Origin: Botrytis cinerea B05.10 | Lineage: Eukaryota; Ascomycota; Leotiomycetes; Helotiales; Sclerotiniaceae | DNA: 64,000 nt | NCBI RefSeq assembly: GCF_000143535.2 | Contig: NC_037316.1 | Span: 2,588,354 to 2,652,353 of the forward strand | Reading direction: 5' to 3' | Shown: positions 23,001 through 36,600 of the stretch, in pieces | Layout: the number at the start of each line of letters is the position of its first letter | Numbering within the stretch: position 1 is the first letter of the stretch | Made by a program: the position numbers and the translations under genes | The notes under the pieces: model-generated | Databases searched by the model: none | Seen by the model: only the letters and a program-made list of their open reading frames with translations | What the model was told of the DNA's origin: nothing

Positions 23001-25371
23001 GATGCTCTTAGATTCTCTCAGGCCGCCTTCAAACGCGTCATGAACGGTACGGTTGATAGCATCATTCACCTCGCTGATTCTGAAATATTTACATTTTCAG
23101 CTGCCTCACATGAAGCTCTGATGATGATCAAGTCCGGCTTGTTTGGAATACTTGCAGCCATCGGAAATGGACTCGTGTTTCTCTTATCGGGGAGTTATCA
23201 GCTCACCGTCGCCCATTTCAGAAACTTTACGGATGCTCTGTTCAAAGGTATTGCATCCATTGTATTGGAAATCCCGGCATTCTTGGCGCGGCCTGATTCT
23301 TGGGTCATCAGTTTAGAAGTTCCCAAGCGATTAGCACCACTGGATCCAGCCTTGAGCGTCTGGGGCGGTGTTGATCGAATGTGGGCTACGCTAGCAGGTT
23401 TTGCTACCCTTGCTGTATTAGGCGGTCTTTACGTCAAGAGAGGCACACCATTTTCAACAGAGCCGGGGAGTGTACGAGATGTGGAAAATGGAGTAATTGA
23501 TATGCTGAACCAAGCAGGCGGAGTCATGAAAGTGATCTTTATCATCAGTATCGAGATGCTCGTATTTCCGTTGTATTGTGGCTTGCTCCTCGATGCAGCT
23601 CTGCTGCCGTTATTCGAAGATGCTACTATTATGTCTCGTCTTAGTTTCACTGGCCGGTCACCTCTCACTTCCATCTTCATCCATTGGTTTGTCGGCACTT
23701 GTTACATGTTTCATTTCGCCTTATTCGTGTCGATGTGTCGGAAAATAATGCGAAAGGGAGTTTTACGTAAGTTACTTGACTTTTCCTGTCATCAATAAAC
23801 CATTGCTAACACTATTAGACTTCATTCGTGACCCCGATGATCCAACGTTTCATCCTGTTCGTGATGTATTAGAACGAAGTGTGACAACACAATTGCGCAA
23901 AATCATGTTTAGCGCATTAGTTTACGGTGCTCTAGTCGTTATTTGCTTGGGTGGAGTAGTTTGGGGACTTTCATTTTCATTCAAAGGCGTTCTTCCGATT
24001 CATTGGTCCTCAAACGAGCCGGTGCTGGAATTCCCAGTTGATCTCCTCTTTTACAACTTCTTGATGCCTTTGGCAGTCAGATTCTTCAAACTTTCCGATG
24101 GTTTGCATTCGATGTATAGCTGGTGGTTCCGTCGGTGTGCTCGATGGTTGAGGTTGACGTGGTTCATGTTTGATGAAAGAAAACCAGACGAGGAGGGTCA
24201 AATGGTTCGAAGATCGTGGAAAGATTATTTCACATCCTCGAAGCCTCAAAATGTAGAGGACATGGAAGACGATGATGATAGACTCATACACGATGGACGA
24301 TATGTGAGAGCTCCCGCATCGGATCAAATCAAACTCCCAAAGGGTACCAAGACTTTCCTCGAGGTAGATCGTGATAACCGCCGTCTAGATGGTGTCAAGG
24401 ACAGTTTTGATGGCGTCCATGGTCGCAACCCTGAGAATTACAAATTAGTCTACGTACCACCATGGTTTCGTTTAAGAATCTCTATATTCATTCTTTCAAT
24501 CTGGCTCTTCGCTGCAGCAACAGGGGTATGCTTCACCATTGTCCCTCTGGTGTTCGGAAGGTACATCTTCGCAAAGGTTATTCCGGCGGATATTCGCAAG
24601 AATGATGTTTATGCCTTTTCCATTGGAATATACATATTAGGGAGCGCACTTTATGCTCTTATACACCTTCCAACGGGATTGGTAACACTTCGTAACTCAT
24701 TATACATTGACGGAGACACACCAAGCATAATATTTAGCCGTGTAGTGAAGGTTGTCCTCCACATCGCCCGCGTTGTCTGGACTTACACTGCCTTCATCCT
24801 CGTACTTCCTACCCTCTTTGCTTTCCTCGTGGAATTCTATTTCATCATCCCCATGCACACTTATTTCTCAGAGGACGAGAGACATGTGGTTCATTTCGTG
24901 CAAAGTTGGACACTAGGATTGTTGTACGTCAAATTGACTACAAGAATTATATTGTGGCATGAGGGCAGCCGGCCAGCGGAAGCTTTGCGTGCAATCACGC
25001 GAAATGGTTACTGGGATCCGGATGCAAGACTAGCTACGAGGTCTTTCATATTCCCAGGTACCCTTGTACTTTCCATCGCTCTTGCTCTTCCCTACATGCT
25101 TGCTCAATTTGCAACCAAAACCTTGTGGAAGAATTCCACAGAACTAGAATTGATATATGTGAACCGCTACGCATATCCCATGGTCCTGGTCATGTTGGGG
25201 GCGGTTGGTGCCTTGTGGAAAGCGGCACAGATGGTGAAGGGATGGAAACAGAAGATTAAGGATGAGGTTTATCTGATAGGGGAGAGATTACACAATTTTG
25301 GTGATAATAGAAAGGTAGTTGGAACAGCCACTGGTTTGGGAGGTATGGGAGTGAGGAGGATTGATACTTGA
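20076..25371 (+). CDS. doa10: Doa10/SSM4-type RING-CH E3 ubiquitin ligase of the ER membrane (ERAD-C)
   Basis: Exons 20076-23766 and 23819-25371 flank a 52-nt intron (GTAAGT donor, CTAAC branch, TTAG acceptor). The junction gives RKGVLHFIRDPDDPTFHPV, and the product is 1747 residues. A RING-CH (C4HC3) finger lies at residues 41-87, with ligands C41, C44, C58, C60, H68, C71, C84 and C87. Many hydrophobic segments follow. There are two just after the finger, others around an acidic disordered loop, and a dense block after about residue 880. The RDPDDP..HPVRDVLERSVTTQL stretch is characteristic of Doa10/MARCH6. In yeast, Doa10 with the E2s Ubc6 and Ubc7 ubiquitinates ER and nuclear-envelope proteins for degradation; the same role is inferred here. 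At 1747 residues it is longer than the yeast protein, the extra length being mainly the central acidic region. The open frame continues upstream of 20076 but contains no earlier ATG. Confidence 0.93.
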
Positions 25372-26201
25372 GCAAATATTTTTATCGGAGCTAAACAGAA
25401 CTCCATGGCAGTACTGATCATTTTGTTCACTTCACGTACCGAAAACAACCCGATATCCCGTCGGTCTTGACCAAACAATAGGATATTGACAGAAATGTAT
25501 TCTTTCATGTGTATATAGCCATGGGGCAGGAACGGAGTTACGGAGAATACCTTGGGGCGTAAGGTGGGATACATCTAGATATGACGACTTTTCAAAAGTA
25601 TAGCACAAGTCAAACCGACTTTCCTTTCGATTTCGTGAAATTATTACAGCGTCACCAAAATTCTCTGTGCGCTTCTTGACATCCTTCTCGCTGATTGAAT
25701 TTTGCGAAAGCCGTGACTGTCAGGGGTGTGGACACCCCCATCCCCGCTCAGTACCCCATTCTTGGTTATCATCTCCGGCGATATGGGAACAAATGCCAAT
25801 GGATATTTCACATCTCCCACGTGTTCTTCGATAACAGACAAACCATTCGGTATCAATCATACTGATGAGGAAATTACCCATCTTGAAATGTGAACATCCA
25901 TGAATTTTCTACCACTATAGAAATACCCCCAGTGGAGAATCGTTGCTTGTCTGACCAGCCACCTTCTTCAGGGTATCGTATGGGTCAATCATGGCACTTC
26001 TCATAGATCGTCCCGTCGGGTGAATTGCCAAATTCTCCTGACCGAAAATTGTACTTTTAAATATTTATATCAACTGCTCTGGCCGATGAATCCTGTCTAT
26101 TCAGTAATCTTTTTGTCTATGAGGATTGTCTTTGTAGAACCCTACTTTAGCTTGCAATCATTTATTCTGCATACATTGATCAATTGGAGAGTTAGGGCAT
26201 T
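25372..26201. other. Intergenic region, no gene seen
   Basis: This is 0.83 kb between the 3' end of the Doa10-type gene and the start of the acid phosphatase gene, both on the plus strand. No gene or repeat is seen. Confidence 0.45.
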
Positions 26202-27912
26202 ATGAAGTTCACATCTTCAAATGCTCTCGTTAGCACAAGCTTTCTTCTCACTTCCTTTGCCCAAGCAGCCATCTTTTTGGCGCCAGAAAACGATATTCTG
26301 CTTCCGCCAAGCTCAAATTCCATCAATCCATTAACTAGTTTAGGTGCCAACAGTCCATATTTTACTGGTAAGTTTTGGAGAAAATTCTCTTGTGGCCGAT
26401 GTATTATTTCAATCGATCCGAATTTCCTCCATATCTTCATCTAGATGCTAAACAATACTAGGACCCAATGTCCACGGCATTAGCAATCACGTGCCTGAGA
26501 ACTGCTATGTAGATCAGGTGGCATATAATGTTAGGCACGGAAGTCGATATCCAGATTCTGGAGCATATGCGGAATGGACCTCTTTGTATGCCGAGATACA
26601 AGCAGCGAATTTTACGTCCACTGGTTCTTTGGCTTTCCTAAAATCATGGAAGCCAGTTCTGACCAATCCTGGGCTTCAAATAGCCCAAGAAAGTCCGACG
26701 GGATTCAAAGAAGCATACGATCTTGGCTACCAACTTAGGACCCGTTATCCAGACCTTTATTCTTACGGCCAACCATTCATGAGTTGGGCGAACTTGTACC
26801 CCCGCGTTGTCCAAACTGCACAAAACTTTGTGAGGGGCTTTCTGGGGTCTGCAGCAAGTAATCTTGGTACGGTAGTTACTATCAACTCAACGGGAAGTGA
26901 GTCGGCACTTTTTGACAGCTTGAGTCCAAGTGATTTGTGTCCGTCATTTGTGGATGGTAATGGTGGAAAAGAACGTAAGTCTCAGTTATTCATGTCATTG
27001 TAACTTCATGTTCCGTATGCGTGATTCGGTCGCTTCGAGCATAGCTAATGAATGACTCCAGAGGTAACATGGAACTCAATCTATCTTCCTCCCATTCATG
27101 CCCGCCTTCAGTCATTGGTCAAGGGAAATCTCAATTTCTCAACCACTGATGTCTCTATCATGCCATATCTTTGTGGTTTCGAATCTCAAATCACAGGTAC
27201 ACTATCTCCATGGTGTGGTGTGTTTACGGATGAAGAACTCAAACAATATGAATATGCCCAAGACTTGAGATACTACTATGGTATCGGCCCGGGTGAAGAT
27301 TTACCTTCCAAGATGATGCTTCCATATCTCAATTCCCTCGTCGGACTTCTGGAACAAGGCCCAGGCACCAACGGAACATTTCTCAACGGGTCCAGCTATA
27401 CATTACCTAGCATCCTTACTGCTTTCATGAACGATGGTCAGATCACCGAGCTCGGAGCCGCAACTGGCGTATGGGACAACACCACATCTCTAGGGGACGG
27501 AACGAAAATTCCACACGGTTACAAATACATCTCCAGTCATTTCGTTACTATGAGAGGTACAGTAGCATTCGAAAGACTGAATTGCGCCATTCCTGGAAAT
27601 TCAACTCTCAACAACTCGACACACTCAGCACCATATTCGTATAGAGATGCAAGCTCATCAGCCTCGACAAATGAAACATATGTCCGCATTCTTCTCAACG
27701 ATGTTGTTTATCCAGTGCATTCATGTCATTCTGGGCCCGGTTCCAGCTGTCTTCTTAGCGATTACTCGAAACTGATCAAGAGTAAAGTTGACGCGGCGGG
27801 AGACCTTCCAACTCGATGCAATGTTACGGCCTCTGGCGCACCTACCGCAGTCAAGGGAGCTAGTTTCTTTACCGATTTGTCACTTCCATGGTTGGGAAAT
27901 GTTGTCCCATAG
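26202..27912 (+). CDS. Secreted histidine acid phosphatase (phytase-like)
   Basis: The exons are 26202-26367, 26462-26974 and 27062-27912, with introns of 94 and 87 nt and GTAAGT donors. The spliced frame gives 509 residues. A signal peptide (MKFTSSNALVSTSFLLTSFA) leads into a mature chain carrying VRHGSRYP, the RHGxRxP phosphohistidine motif of the histidine acid phosphatase family. The family hydrolyses phosphomonoesters, including phytate, outside the cell. The C-terminal proton-donor motif, usually HD, reads FMNDGQIT here: Asp is kept and the preceding His is Asn. Some fungal members are known to differ at this point, so activity is plausible but the substrate class is uncertain. There are many Asn-x-Ser/Thr glycosylation sites, and cysteines (ENCYVD, LCGF, SPWCGV, HSCHSG) are spaced as in secreted phytases. 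Confidence 0.87.
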
Positions 27913-28459
27913 GCGAATGAGTGGCATGTGTGGTGTGGTAACGGTCGATGTGGAAGATGTATATAGATACTTGCCAAGTACTTTACTAAATTTCCATATG
28001 ACAATCAGCTTTTCTTACAACTTGATAGGGCTCGCTTCCCTTCTCGCGCTTCTGAAGTTACGTGTCTGATGTGCCATTATCCACACATGATAAAACACAG
28101 CACAGAGTTGTTTCCCAGTGGGGAAGTGATGAAAGTCAGTGAACAAATCGATTGAATTAGAATTAAACTACCACTAAAAATATTCGAATGCAAGCCAAGA
28201 CTAAAAAATATCGCATCAAAGAACTACAACGCCACGCTCTTTCTAACCAGGTATCACCTAAAAGTAAACATTCCCACCAACCCTAACATGCAATCAGCCC
28301 AAATCCATTATTTTCCCAAACAAGAAACCCAAGCCAAGATATAGATCAAATTTCAGCCCAGCAAAAAGTAAACGTACAGAAGCAAATTAAAGAAAAGAAC
28401 CCAAAGAAGAACAAGCAAGGACGATAAATTCCAGGAAATTGTAACGTGGCAAGACTGTC
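27913..28459. other. Convergent intergenic region
   Basis: This is 0.55 kb between the acid phosphatase (plus strand) and lipoxygenase (minus strand) 3' ends. It is A-rich on the plus strand. No gene is seen. Confidence 0.45.
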
Positions 28460-30679
28460 TCATATCAGCACGCTGACAGCCAATTCCCCAGGATCCATAA
28501 CATAATACGGAGCAATCCCTTCACTCATCGCTTCGCTATTCTCCTTGAATTTTCTTGCCGCGACGTCGAGATCAAGTAGCAACTTCTCGGCTGCCTTTCT
28601 AACTTTATCTGTTCTCCTTCCAGTATCTCCTGGCCCAGCGAATCTTCCTCGCGGATTGATTGCAGCGTCTCTCAATTCCCTGGCATAAGCGGATAGTGTT
28701 TGGTCTTGGGCAACTCTGTAGCTGAGTAGGTAGGGAAGCTGTGATGCTTGAATCCAGACGGACGAATCATTTATGGGAAGAGCATTGATGACATCGGCTT
28801 CTCTGTATCTCTGAAGAACACTGAGACTTCCAGGAAGGGGTTGTTGTAGAGAAGGCGGTTTGTTGGGTATGAAAGACATGTAGTAATTCTGAAGGTAGTT
28901 GATAGCATTGTGTTGGGGTGAAGCGATATGGATACACATGGTGATGGTATTTGTCAGTTCATTAAGAGTTTTAATGCCGGGGAAAGTAGGCATCTGTCCA
29001 CCCATTGGAGATTGCATCTCATTACACCAAGTTGATACACATGTATCTTTTGCGACGTCGGCGTCACCCGTGTAATATGTAGATAGCATAGAAGAAACAA
29101 ATTCAAACAGGATGGGCCACAAGATAGCCATGTTTTTTCCGTATGCGTAGTTGTGAAATCGGGGATCTTTCTTGTCGTTTAGGGCCGATAGAGGGAAGCC
29201 ACGGGTAATCAGAGAAGTTGGAACATAGTTTCCAGTCCAGTTAAAGTTTTTGTAAGAGCTGAGGAGGAATTCGTAGGTCTGTTGTTCAGTGAAGCCATTA
29301 ATCTTAGTAACAACCTGTGGTACAAGAGTTTCACGGGCGGCGGCGTTTAGAGAAAGAGTTTTGAACCTGTTTTGTTATGCTAAATCAGCTATTGTCATTT
29401 GTAATCACCTGGAAGTTTACGAGAATGAATTGCAACTAGGAAAAACATACCAATGAGGTTCCAAGGTTTTGTAAACGATGTGATCACTGGGAAAGCTTCT
29501 GTAAGCAGCCACAGCACTGGCCTCCTTCACAAAATGGCAATCATTGAGGTGCAATGTCACCTCATGATGTGTCCAGTCAGAGATCAAACTACACATTTTG
29601 GCGTATCTCCATGGCCAATCCTCATGCTCGTTTTCTTTTGGATCCTTTGGATTGATTCTCTTGTTGAAGATCGTAACCGAATTTTCCATACTGATTTTGT
29701 AGTCCAAGACAATGGCTAAAGGATGAAGATCGCCGTCTGCATTCAGGTGGAACAACGTTACGGAGGCACATCCGTATCTTTTGCCATTGTCAGATTTGAG
29801 AACAGCGTCGGGGGAAGTGCCGGCCCATTCACGGAAAAAACTACAATCTTGGATATAGAAAGACTCTGAATTGAATATCTCTAGGAGACTATGCATTTCC
29901 TTATTGCCTTGATTGAGAGCAGACTTCTTGAACCTATCGAGCCAAGTTTGGCCAGCTAGAGCGATAGATGAAGGATTAGGACCAGTAAAATACTGTTGAG
30001 CGAACACTGCATCACTATACCAATCCTTGCGATAGCCAATATTTGGTTCAGTTCCAATGTTCTTCTCTTCAGTTTGTAAAGCTTTCATTTTTTCTTCTAA
30101 CATTGCCATTGTGGTTCCATTATAAGGATCCCCAAATAGGAGATTTGAGATCTCTGGTGGAATCTTAGGGAGAAGTGACACAGAAACATCGACAAATCGT
30201 TTGAGGTTGAAGATTTTGAGTAGTCCTACCCGATCATCAAGAGGTATCCATTTCAGATGAGGTGGGTATGAAGGGGTCGTGGTTCCCGGAAGTGCCCATT
30301 GATAAAGTGCTCGTTGTGTCTCGAATTTACGTGGTATGAATGGTCGATCTGCTTCAAATCCTTGAGCACGAAAACTTTCTGCGTATCTAGAGATGTGAGT
30401 TCGTCTCGTTTTACAACGCAAAATATACACAATAACATACCTCTCCTCGAGCCTCGCGAACAATTTGGCTGTCGCTTCATTAATTTCGGCGGGTGTTACG
30501 ACGATGGTGCCTGCGGCTTTTGGATTGGTCTTCTTGGGCCTTCTGATTATCCTTCGAAAAATGTTTGGCTTTTGTTCTTTTGTACCATTAATCATCTTTG
30601 CATCCTTGGCCGCGGGCCCATTCATCGTCGTAGCCCCATTGGTGCCATTGACCGCATTCGTTGCCTGATGAGCGGACAT
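28460..30679 (-). CDS. Lipoxygenase, non-secreted, iron-type C-terminal isoleucine
   Basis: Exons 30441-30679, 29451-30386 and 28460-29366 are separated by introns of 54 and 84 nt (donors GTATGT). The spliced frame gives 693 residues. The metal-ligand set is complete: H354 and H359 in HHEVTLHLND (H-x4-H), H544 and N548 in SPQHNAIN, and the carboxylate of the terminal Ile693 (AVSVLI). KTLEPHWFKTLSLNAAARE corresponds to the conserved helix after the first ligands. Lipoxygenases add O2 to polyunsaturated fatty acids to give hydroperoxides (oxylipin precursors). The N-terminus (MSAHQATNAVNGTNG, then a basic FRRIIRRPKK patch) lacks a signal peptide. The secreted fungal manganese lipoxygenases have one and usually end in Val. 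The H-x4-H spacing and terminal Ile match iron-type enzymes, so an intracellular Fe-lipoxygenase is inferred. Confidence 0.9.
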
Positions 30680-33600
30680 GATTATATGTGAGAAGAAATT
30701 GCTACAGATAATATCAGGTGGGTAAACAACAATTTATGAATGAATATTGGCTTCTGAATGTTTGTTTCTAGATGGAATGGGAAAGAAAATGTGGACTGGA
30801 ATGAAGGACAGAATAGGAAATTCAATGGAATGAACTCGCAATTTACGACGAAATTAGAAATTTTCAAGCTCACTGTCTTTGGAATATTTGACCAAAGGAA
30901 TACAACTTTCCAATGGTTCTCTCCCTATAGGAAGAATGGGGCAAATCATCCGACTGCAACCATCATGAATTTATCGACTGATCCACACCAGGCTTTGAAA
31001 ATAAGGGGAAAGACGTCGCAGGATTTGTTTTCGGATTCGGCCTGTGGAATGTGTAGAAAATGAATTTCACGTCTGGGAAATCTTCTCAATTTTCCAAGGG
31101 CTAGGAGAATTCAAATGGATAGCTAAAGTAGATGATTTGACAGATAACGAAAGTAAAGAAGGAGCAGAACTCGGTACGAATACCTTGAAAATGGACATTA
31201 TATCGACAACATCGCTGTAACAAATTGTTGCCATCGAAGAAGAATGGATTGGGAAGCGCCAATATTTGCGAAGATCGTGTATCATATAATTCTGGGAATG
31301 GGAAAGATTGGGTCTTCAGATCTTCTTGTTCGCATTAGCTTCTTCTTCCTGGGTTGATCTGGAGTACTGCCGAGATCAAAAAGAGTACATCACACGTCCA
31401 ATTGCCGCATAGCTTCCACGAGAGCACTACCTCTCAAGCCATCTGCAAACTCTTATTATGAGTATCGCTGTCGGTGATTACGAATGCGCTTTAGTGGTAT
31501 GCCGCCTATTTCCATATGAATCCTTTATTTCTCCCATTCCTTTATGCGTTTGCTTATCAGAGTTTCGCGCATTTGTATGGCGTGTTTATAAGACAAATCA
31601 TTTAGCCCACTTCGCATTCCACCACACCCGGGCACTCGCACCTCTATAGCGTTGTTATATATAATATATATATATATATATGTATGTATATCGTTAATCC
31701 ATCGCCTCTTGTTCCTGTCGCCACTATTCCCTTCTATCAGCAATGAAACGATGCTTCTTGGGGTCTGCCTGCAGGGAACCCAGAGGTGGTACCGCGTTTG
31801 TTTTCAATCCGCCGGCTTCCTTCCCTCTGTCTGTCGTAATTTCAATCTCGATTCCGATACTGATCTGTCGTAAAGCTTGTATCAATTAATTATCAGAAGT
31901 CTGTGTAGGGTTTCCATTGAATGGTTTCTTGATCTTTGACTACCTGGATTTTCGTTGTGTTAAGTCGAAGTACTCGTAGAATGATTTAACCTTGCTGTTC
32001 GCAATATTTCTGACGTAGTGGGGTCAGACTCACGCTATGTCTCTTGTCTCATGTCTTCTTCTTGACCTTACTAGGGCCACGGCACAAGCCGAACTTTTCA
32101 CTTACAAGGTACCTACGTTTATGTAAATCATGTTACCTGCGTATTCTTCGAAACAGGCATTTGGACAAAGCTGGGGGCGATCTCATTGCGATTGCGACAT
32201 AAGGCCAAAGTCAACGCTTACCCTTCAGATCTTTGGCAAGAAGTTGGTGAGAACACAACAAGTTTATGATTTTTCACCAGGTCTGAACTTGTTCTGGAAG
32301 GCCTTTTCTTGTCCCCCAAAATCTCTTACAGCCAGGGATAATCGTATGTTTGTTTTCAATATAATACAAGTGCATTAAGGATGTAATGGCAACCACGAAG
32401 AAAGTCCATGTTTTCATTTTGTTTGCCCCTCACTTATTCCGCAAGAACAATTGCGTTGACTCATGATTTTAATCATCACGAATGGGTCATTCTGCCACCA
32501 TTTCAAATGATATTGCCGTCTTAGTTGTCGACTCTTCGAGACATTTCTGAAATCAGTACGTGAAGTTCTCTCATGGCAACAAAGAAGTGATTTGGTGGAT
32601 GAGTGATCGATGCATTTCAGATCTTGGAGGGACGGGCCAAACTCGTCTTGGAGCAATTGAATCATCGATGTTTGGATCAGAGACTTGAGCTGACCTCTAC
32701 TGTGAGACGTTGTTCAATGCGTACCCCAGGTCTCGCGGCTGACATATGCCATCAAGGGTGGAAGGATGATACAATTGCTTTTTTTACTGGAAAATTATTT
32801 GACGCAAGATGAGGGTTTGAGAATAGGTGCAGGTTGTTAATCCAAGCATCGAGGCACTGCCGTTCTCGGTCTTCCCTTCAGTAAAAGATTTCCTCAAGCA
32901 CAACTATCCAACAACAATCAAGACGCCATATGATTCTGCTATTCGAAAAGAATCGCTCCAGGACAAAACGGGCATAGTTTATCAGTCTTTTCCGCCAGTG
33001 CCTTATTCTCACTGTAGACTGTTGCAGCCCGAGGTACTTCAGCTCTTCCGCGGTTGTTATTCCAACTCATGATGTCGAGTGAAACTTGGTAGTGGTTTGA
33101 AAATGGTAATTAAAGAGATATCGAATGAAAAGAGGAAGATTTTATTCTCAAGTTGTTAGTATCGAGTATGTTGAGATTGATAGAATCTTCGAGTATGTTT
33201 TTGATGGAAGTGTATATCATATTCAGTGGTTGAAGATGCTCTTGTATCTAAGACTTGGTACGGCATGAATCTTCGTAAGTTTATCACAGGGTGTACAGCC
33301 GTATTAAGAACGATTCTATCACCAAATTAAAGCTGTACACCATCAGTGAATGCCATGAAAATACATTATTGTAGAGCCTTAGTACGGCAAATTGAGAAAC
33401 AATCTCCAAGCTGCGAACCCCGTTTTTAATATATATATGTTTGATTTTCTTGCTTTTGTTGCATTTATCGTCATGCACGCGAGATATTTGGAATGAAAGT
33501 CGACAGACCCAACTACGGATTCATTCTAGCAGTAATGGTCTAATTATGATTTGATCCTGTCTAGCACAGTAGATCTTCTATAAGAATAATTACACTGTCG

Positions 33601-36600
33601 GAAGAATTGGCAAAGTGTGTGAAGGAAGATTATAAAGGGGCTAATTTGTGGCCATTAGCTTTTCCTATGCGCAACAGTCGAAAAGCTTCCATGCCGTAGT
33701 AGGTAGCCAATATTCCACCCTAATCTCTTGATAGAACACATAATTATTCAGCTTGATTCCGAACTTACTTCAAATAATCTTCGATATTTTGAGAGTCCTT
33801 GAGAAGCTGTCCGGATTCGAGTATTTAATTTTGCGTCAAGCTGATCTTTTCTGAAGCTACTTATTCCTCTATATACCATGCTGCGATAGCATGTAAGATA
33901 CGCTGGATTGCTTTCGTACTTCCAAATGGCTTATAGGGCTTTCTTTACGCAAGTAATTATGTTATCTTTAGTAAGTATTTACGAGCTTTTCGAAAGTTTT
34001 TACACTCCGTAGAACAATAAGCAAGTTTTCTACGACCAGTTCACCGGCCGGTGAGGAATTTGACCCTTAAAAGATAGGCAGTTATGCGAGAACGATGTTT
34101 CGCAATCCGACTTAGATACCGCGATATCCTCCAAGTCAAACCCCGACTTATTGAAATCAACCCTTTTCAGGCTTCTCTTCAAGACGGGAATATATTTACC
34201 CAGTTAGATGAACCATTCAAGAGAAAGTCGAATCTTAAATTGCCCCCAACTCTCCATCGATGACAATAACTCTATGAGATGGCTTATAGTCTCACTGCAC
34301 ATCAACTTGTAAGTGCGACCCACAAAATTCTGAGCTTTTCGTCTCTCCGTGACTGATATGCTAGCCAAAGCAAGGTTTTTTTTTTGAGGCTTTGCAATCA
34401 AGGAGATTTGAAAGCATGATCTCGCAAATGCCATCCGACTACTATCCAGGAGTTTGCAAAGACCGTTTGACCGTGTTCATCTCATATGCCGGATTGTTCC
34501 AGCTAGAGTCTCACTTACAGTTTTTTTTTTGGCCACAGCACATCTTTCTGAGCATTTCAAGTAAGTTTTCTATGTTATTGACGATGCTCGAGCCACCGCC
34601 GAAAATTTCAATCCAAAATGCTTTGAGGATTTCAAGTTGGTTTGGTGGTATGTATGGATTGTATGAAAGTCAAACCGGGGAACCATGATAACACCTAAAT
34701 AAGAAACACCCAGGCACAGGATACATCTATGCCTCTAATGAAATGTTTGGCTTTGATCGAAAATATAATTATGTAAAAAACCATGGCAACGAGATGGTTG
34801 TGGTTGTGGTTATGGTTATGGACGAGCGCTGCAACATAGGGTGCTAATCCAAGGATGGCGAGGATGGAGATGAGGCAGTTGAGATTGAGGAACGCTGCGA
34901 ATGCGATTCAGAAGATGTTTTCATGTCTGTGGCAAATAGTTTTGGAGATGTACGTCTGTACCATCACTGCATCTTTCACGTCGCATTATATTTCCCAATC
35001 ATGTTGTCCGATCCACCCGATAACACAACATCAAAAAAGCAGCAAGTTTCTGGGATCCAATGTATCATTGATTGACAAATATATTGAGTTTCAGGCACTG
35101 ATTATGCTGGTAATGGTAACATTAAAAAGAAAAGTACCGGTGAAGAGAAAGGGATCAGAAAAGATGTTTCTGTGGGGAATTCTGGAGCTGAGAGATTTCA
35201 TGGGGATTAAATGATATGGAGAAGGTGCCAATGGCTTCATTTGGAATCTCCGACATAGGTGGAGGAAGACGTAATGAGATATATATATATGTAAGGGTAA
35301 TGTATGGGAGTCTAAACTCTAAAGAAAAGAAAAACATAGGGGGAGGCCCGTGGGGTAATTATATATAAAATCATGTAATTGTGCAGTAATACTAGAGGTC
35401 AAGGAAGATCGCTATCATTATTACGACGTATATACTCATGTGTATTATCTCATGCATAGTTATGTGCATTCTGAAAAGGACATCCGACTCATCCACAAGT
35501 ATCGGATTAACATTTAACAACCTCCATGATAAGGAAATATGGGGCGGCGAGGCGACCACATTTGACAAATGTAAGCTATTTACCGTAAGCTGTACTGCAC
35601 TGTATTTTAAGCCTCGCATCCTCCAATGATATACGTCATCTTCATTTCTACCACGGATTTACGATACATACAACAATCCGCTTACACGTCGTGTAACAGA
35701 GTTCCGAAGCTTCAGTATTAAAGTCTAGAAGAAAATCCAATCCTAGGGCAACTTTGACTGACCGATGTGCTGGAACAGAATATCGAGTAGTCTTTATAAT
35801 AACGTGGGGCCCCAAGTTCAAATCTAGAATTGGCAAAGTTTTACTTTCCCTTCTCAGTTCTCCCCTCCTGTTCCTCCTCTGTCCCGTTCCTGTTGAGAAC
35901 TTTGTAATAGTTTCGCAAAAAGAATTTTGTTTCCTATTTTTAACAGTTGCAAGTAAATTATCCCGTCGAGACTATGGATGAGGAAAGAAGAGGTGATTGA
36001 GGTTGTGAAGAGTCACGTGAATATGTATGTACACATGATCTTTCTCAGATGAACGATCGCTCTGAGCCAGCACCGTTGCTCCTCCTATCTTTTCCAAGCT
36101 TTCTTGCTCCTTTCTATTTCTGACCTTGATTTGAACGTTTCCTCTCCACTCCCGCCCCGAAAAGATCTTAAGTACTTTTCCTGCTCCTGATGGTAAGCGC
36201 CAGCAAGCCTCACCCGTCCCGGATCCCCAAAAGAGGATAGGTGAGACTTGGAGAAGATCAACATGACAATTCTGTGGCCAATCACTAACCAAATATTATG
36301 CATGTCCATACTGGCAGATGGATCTGCAGTACCCTGCCTTTTTTCTTGGCTCGGCACTTGACATATGTAACTATCCGCAGATAAGCCGACCCCCGGAAAC
36401 ATACTATCGGAAATGACGGCGAACAAAGATCCACAGTAAACCAACGAATCTGAGGGAATTTAAGCGACACTCAACCGAGATTCACAATCTTTTGGGAAAA
36501 AAAGGATAAATCTTCTTCCCATCTCGTATCCACACTTTTGATGCAACGCATTACCACCTGCGAGATTTGCGATATCTCCGCGCGGAGTAAGGTTACTCCA

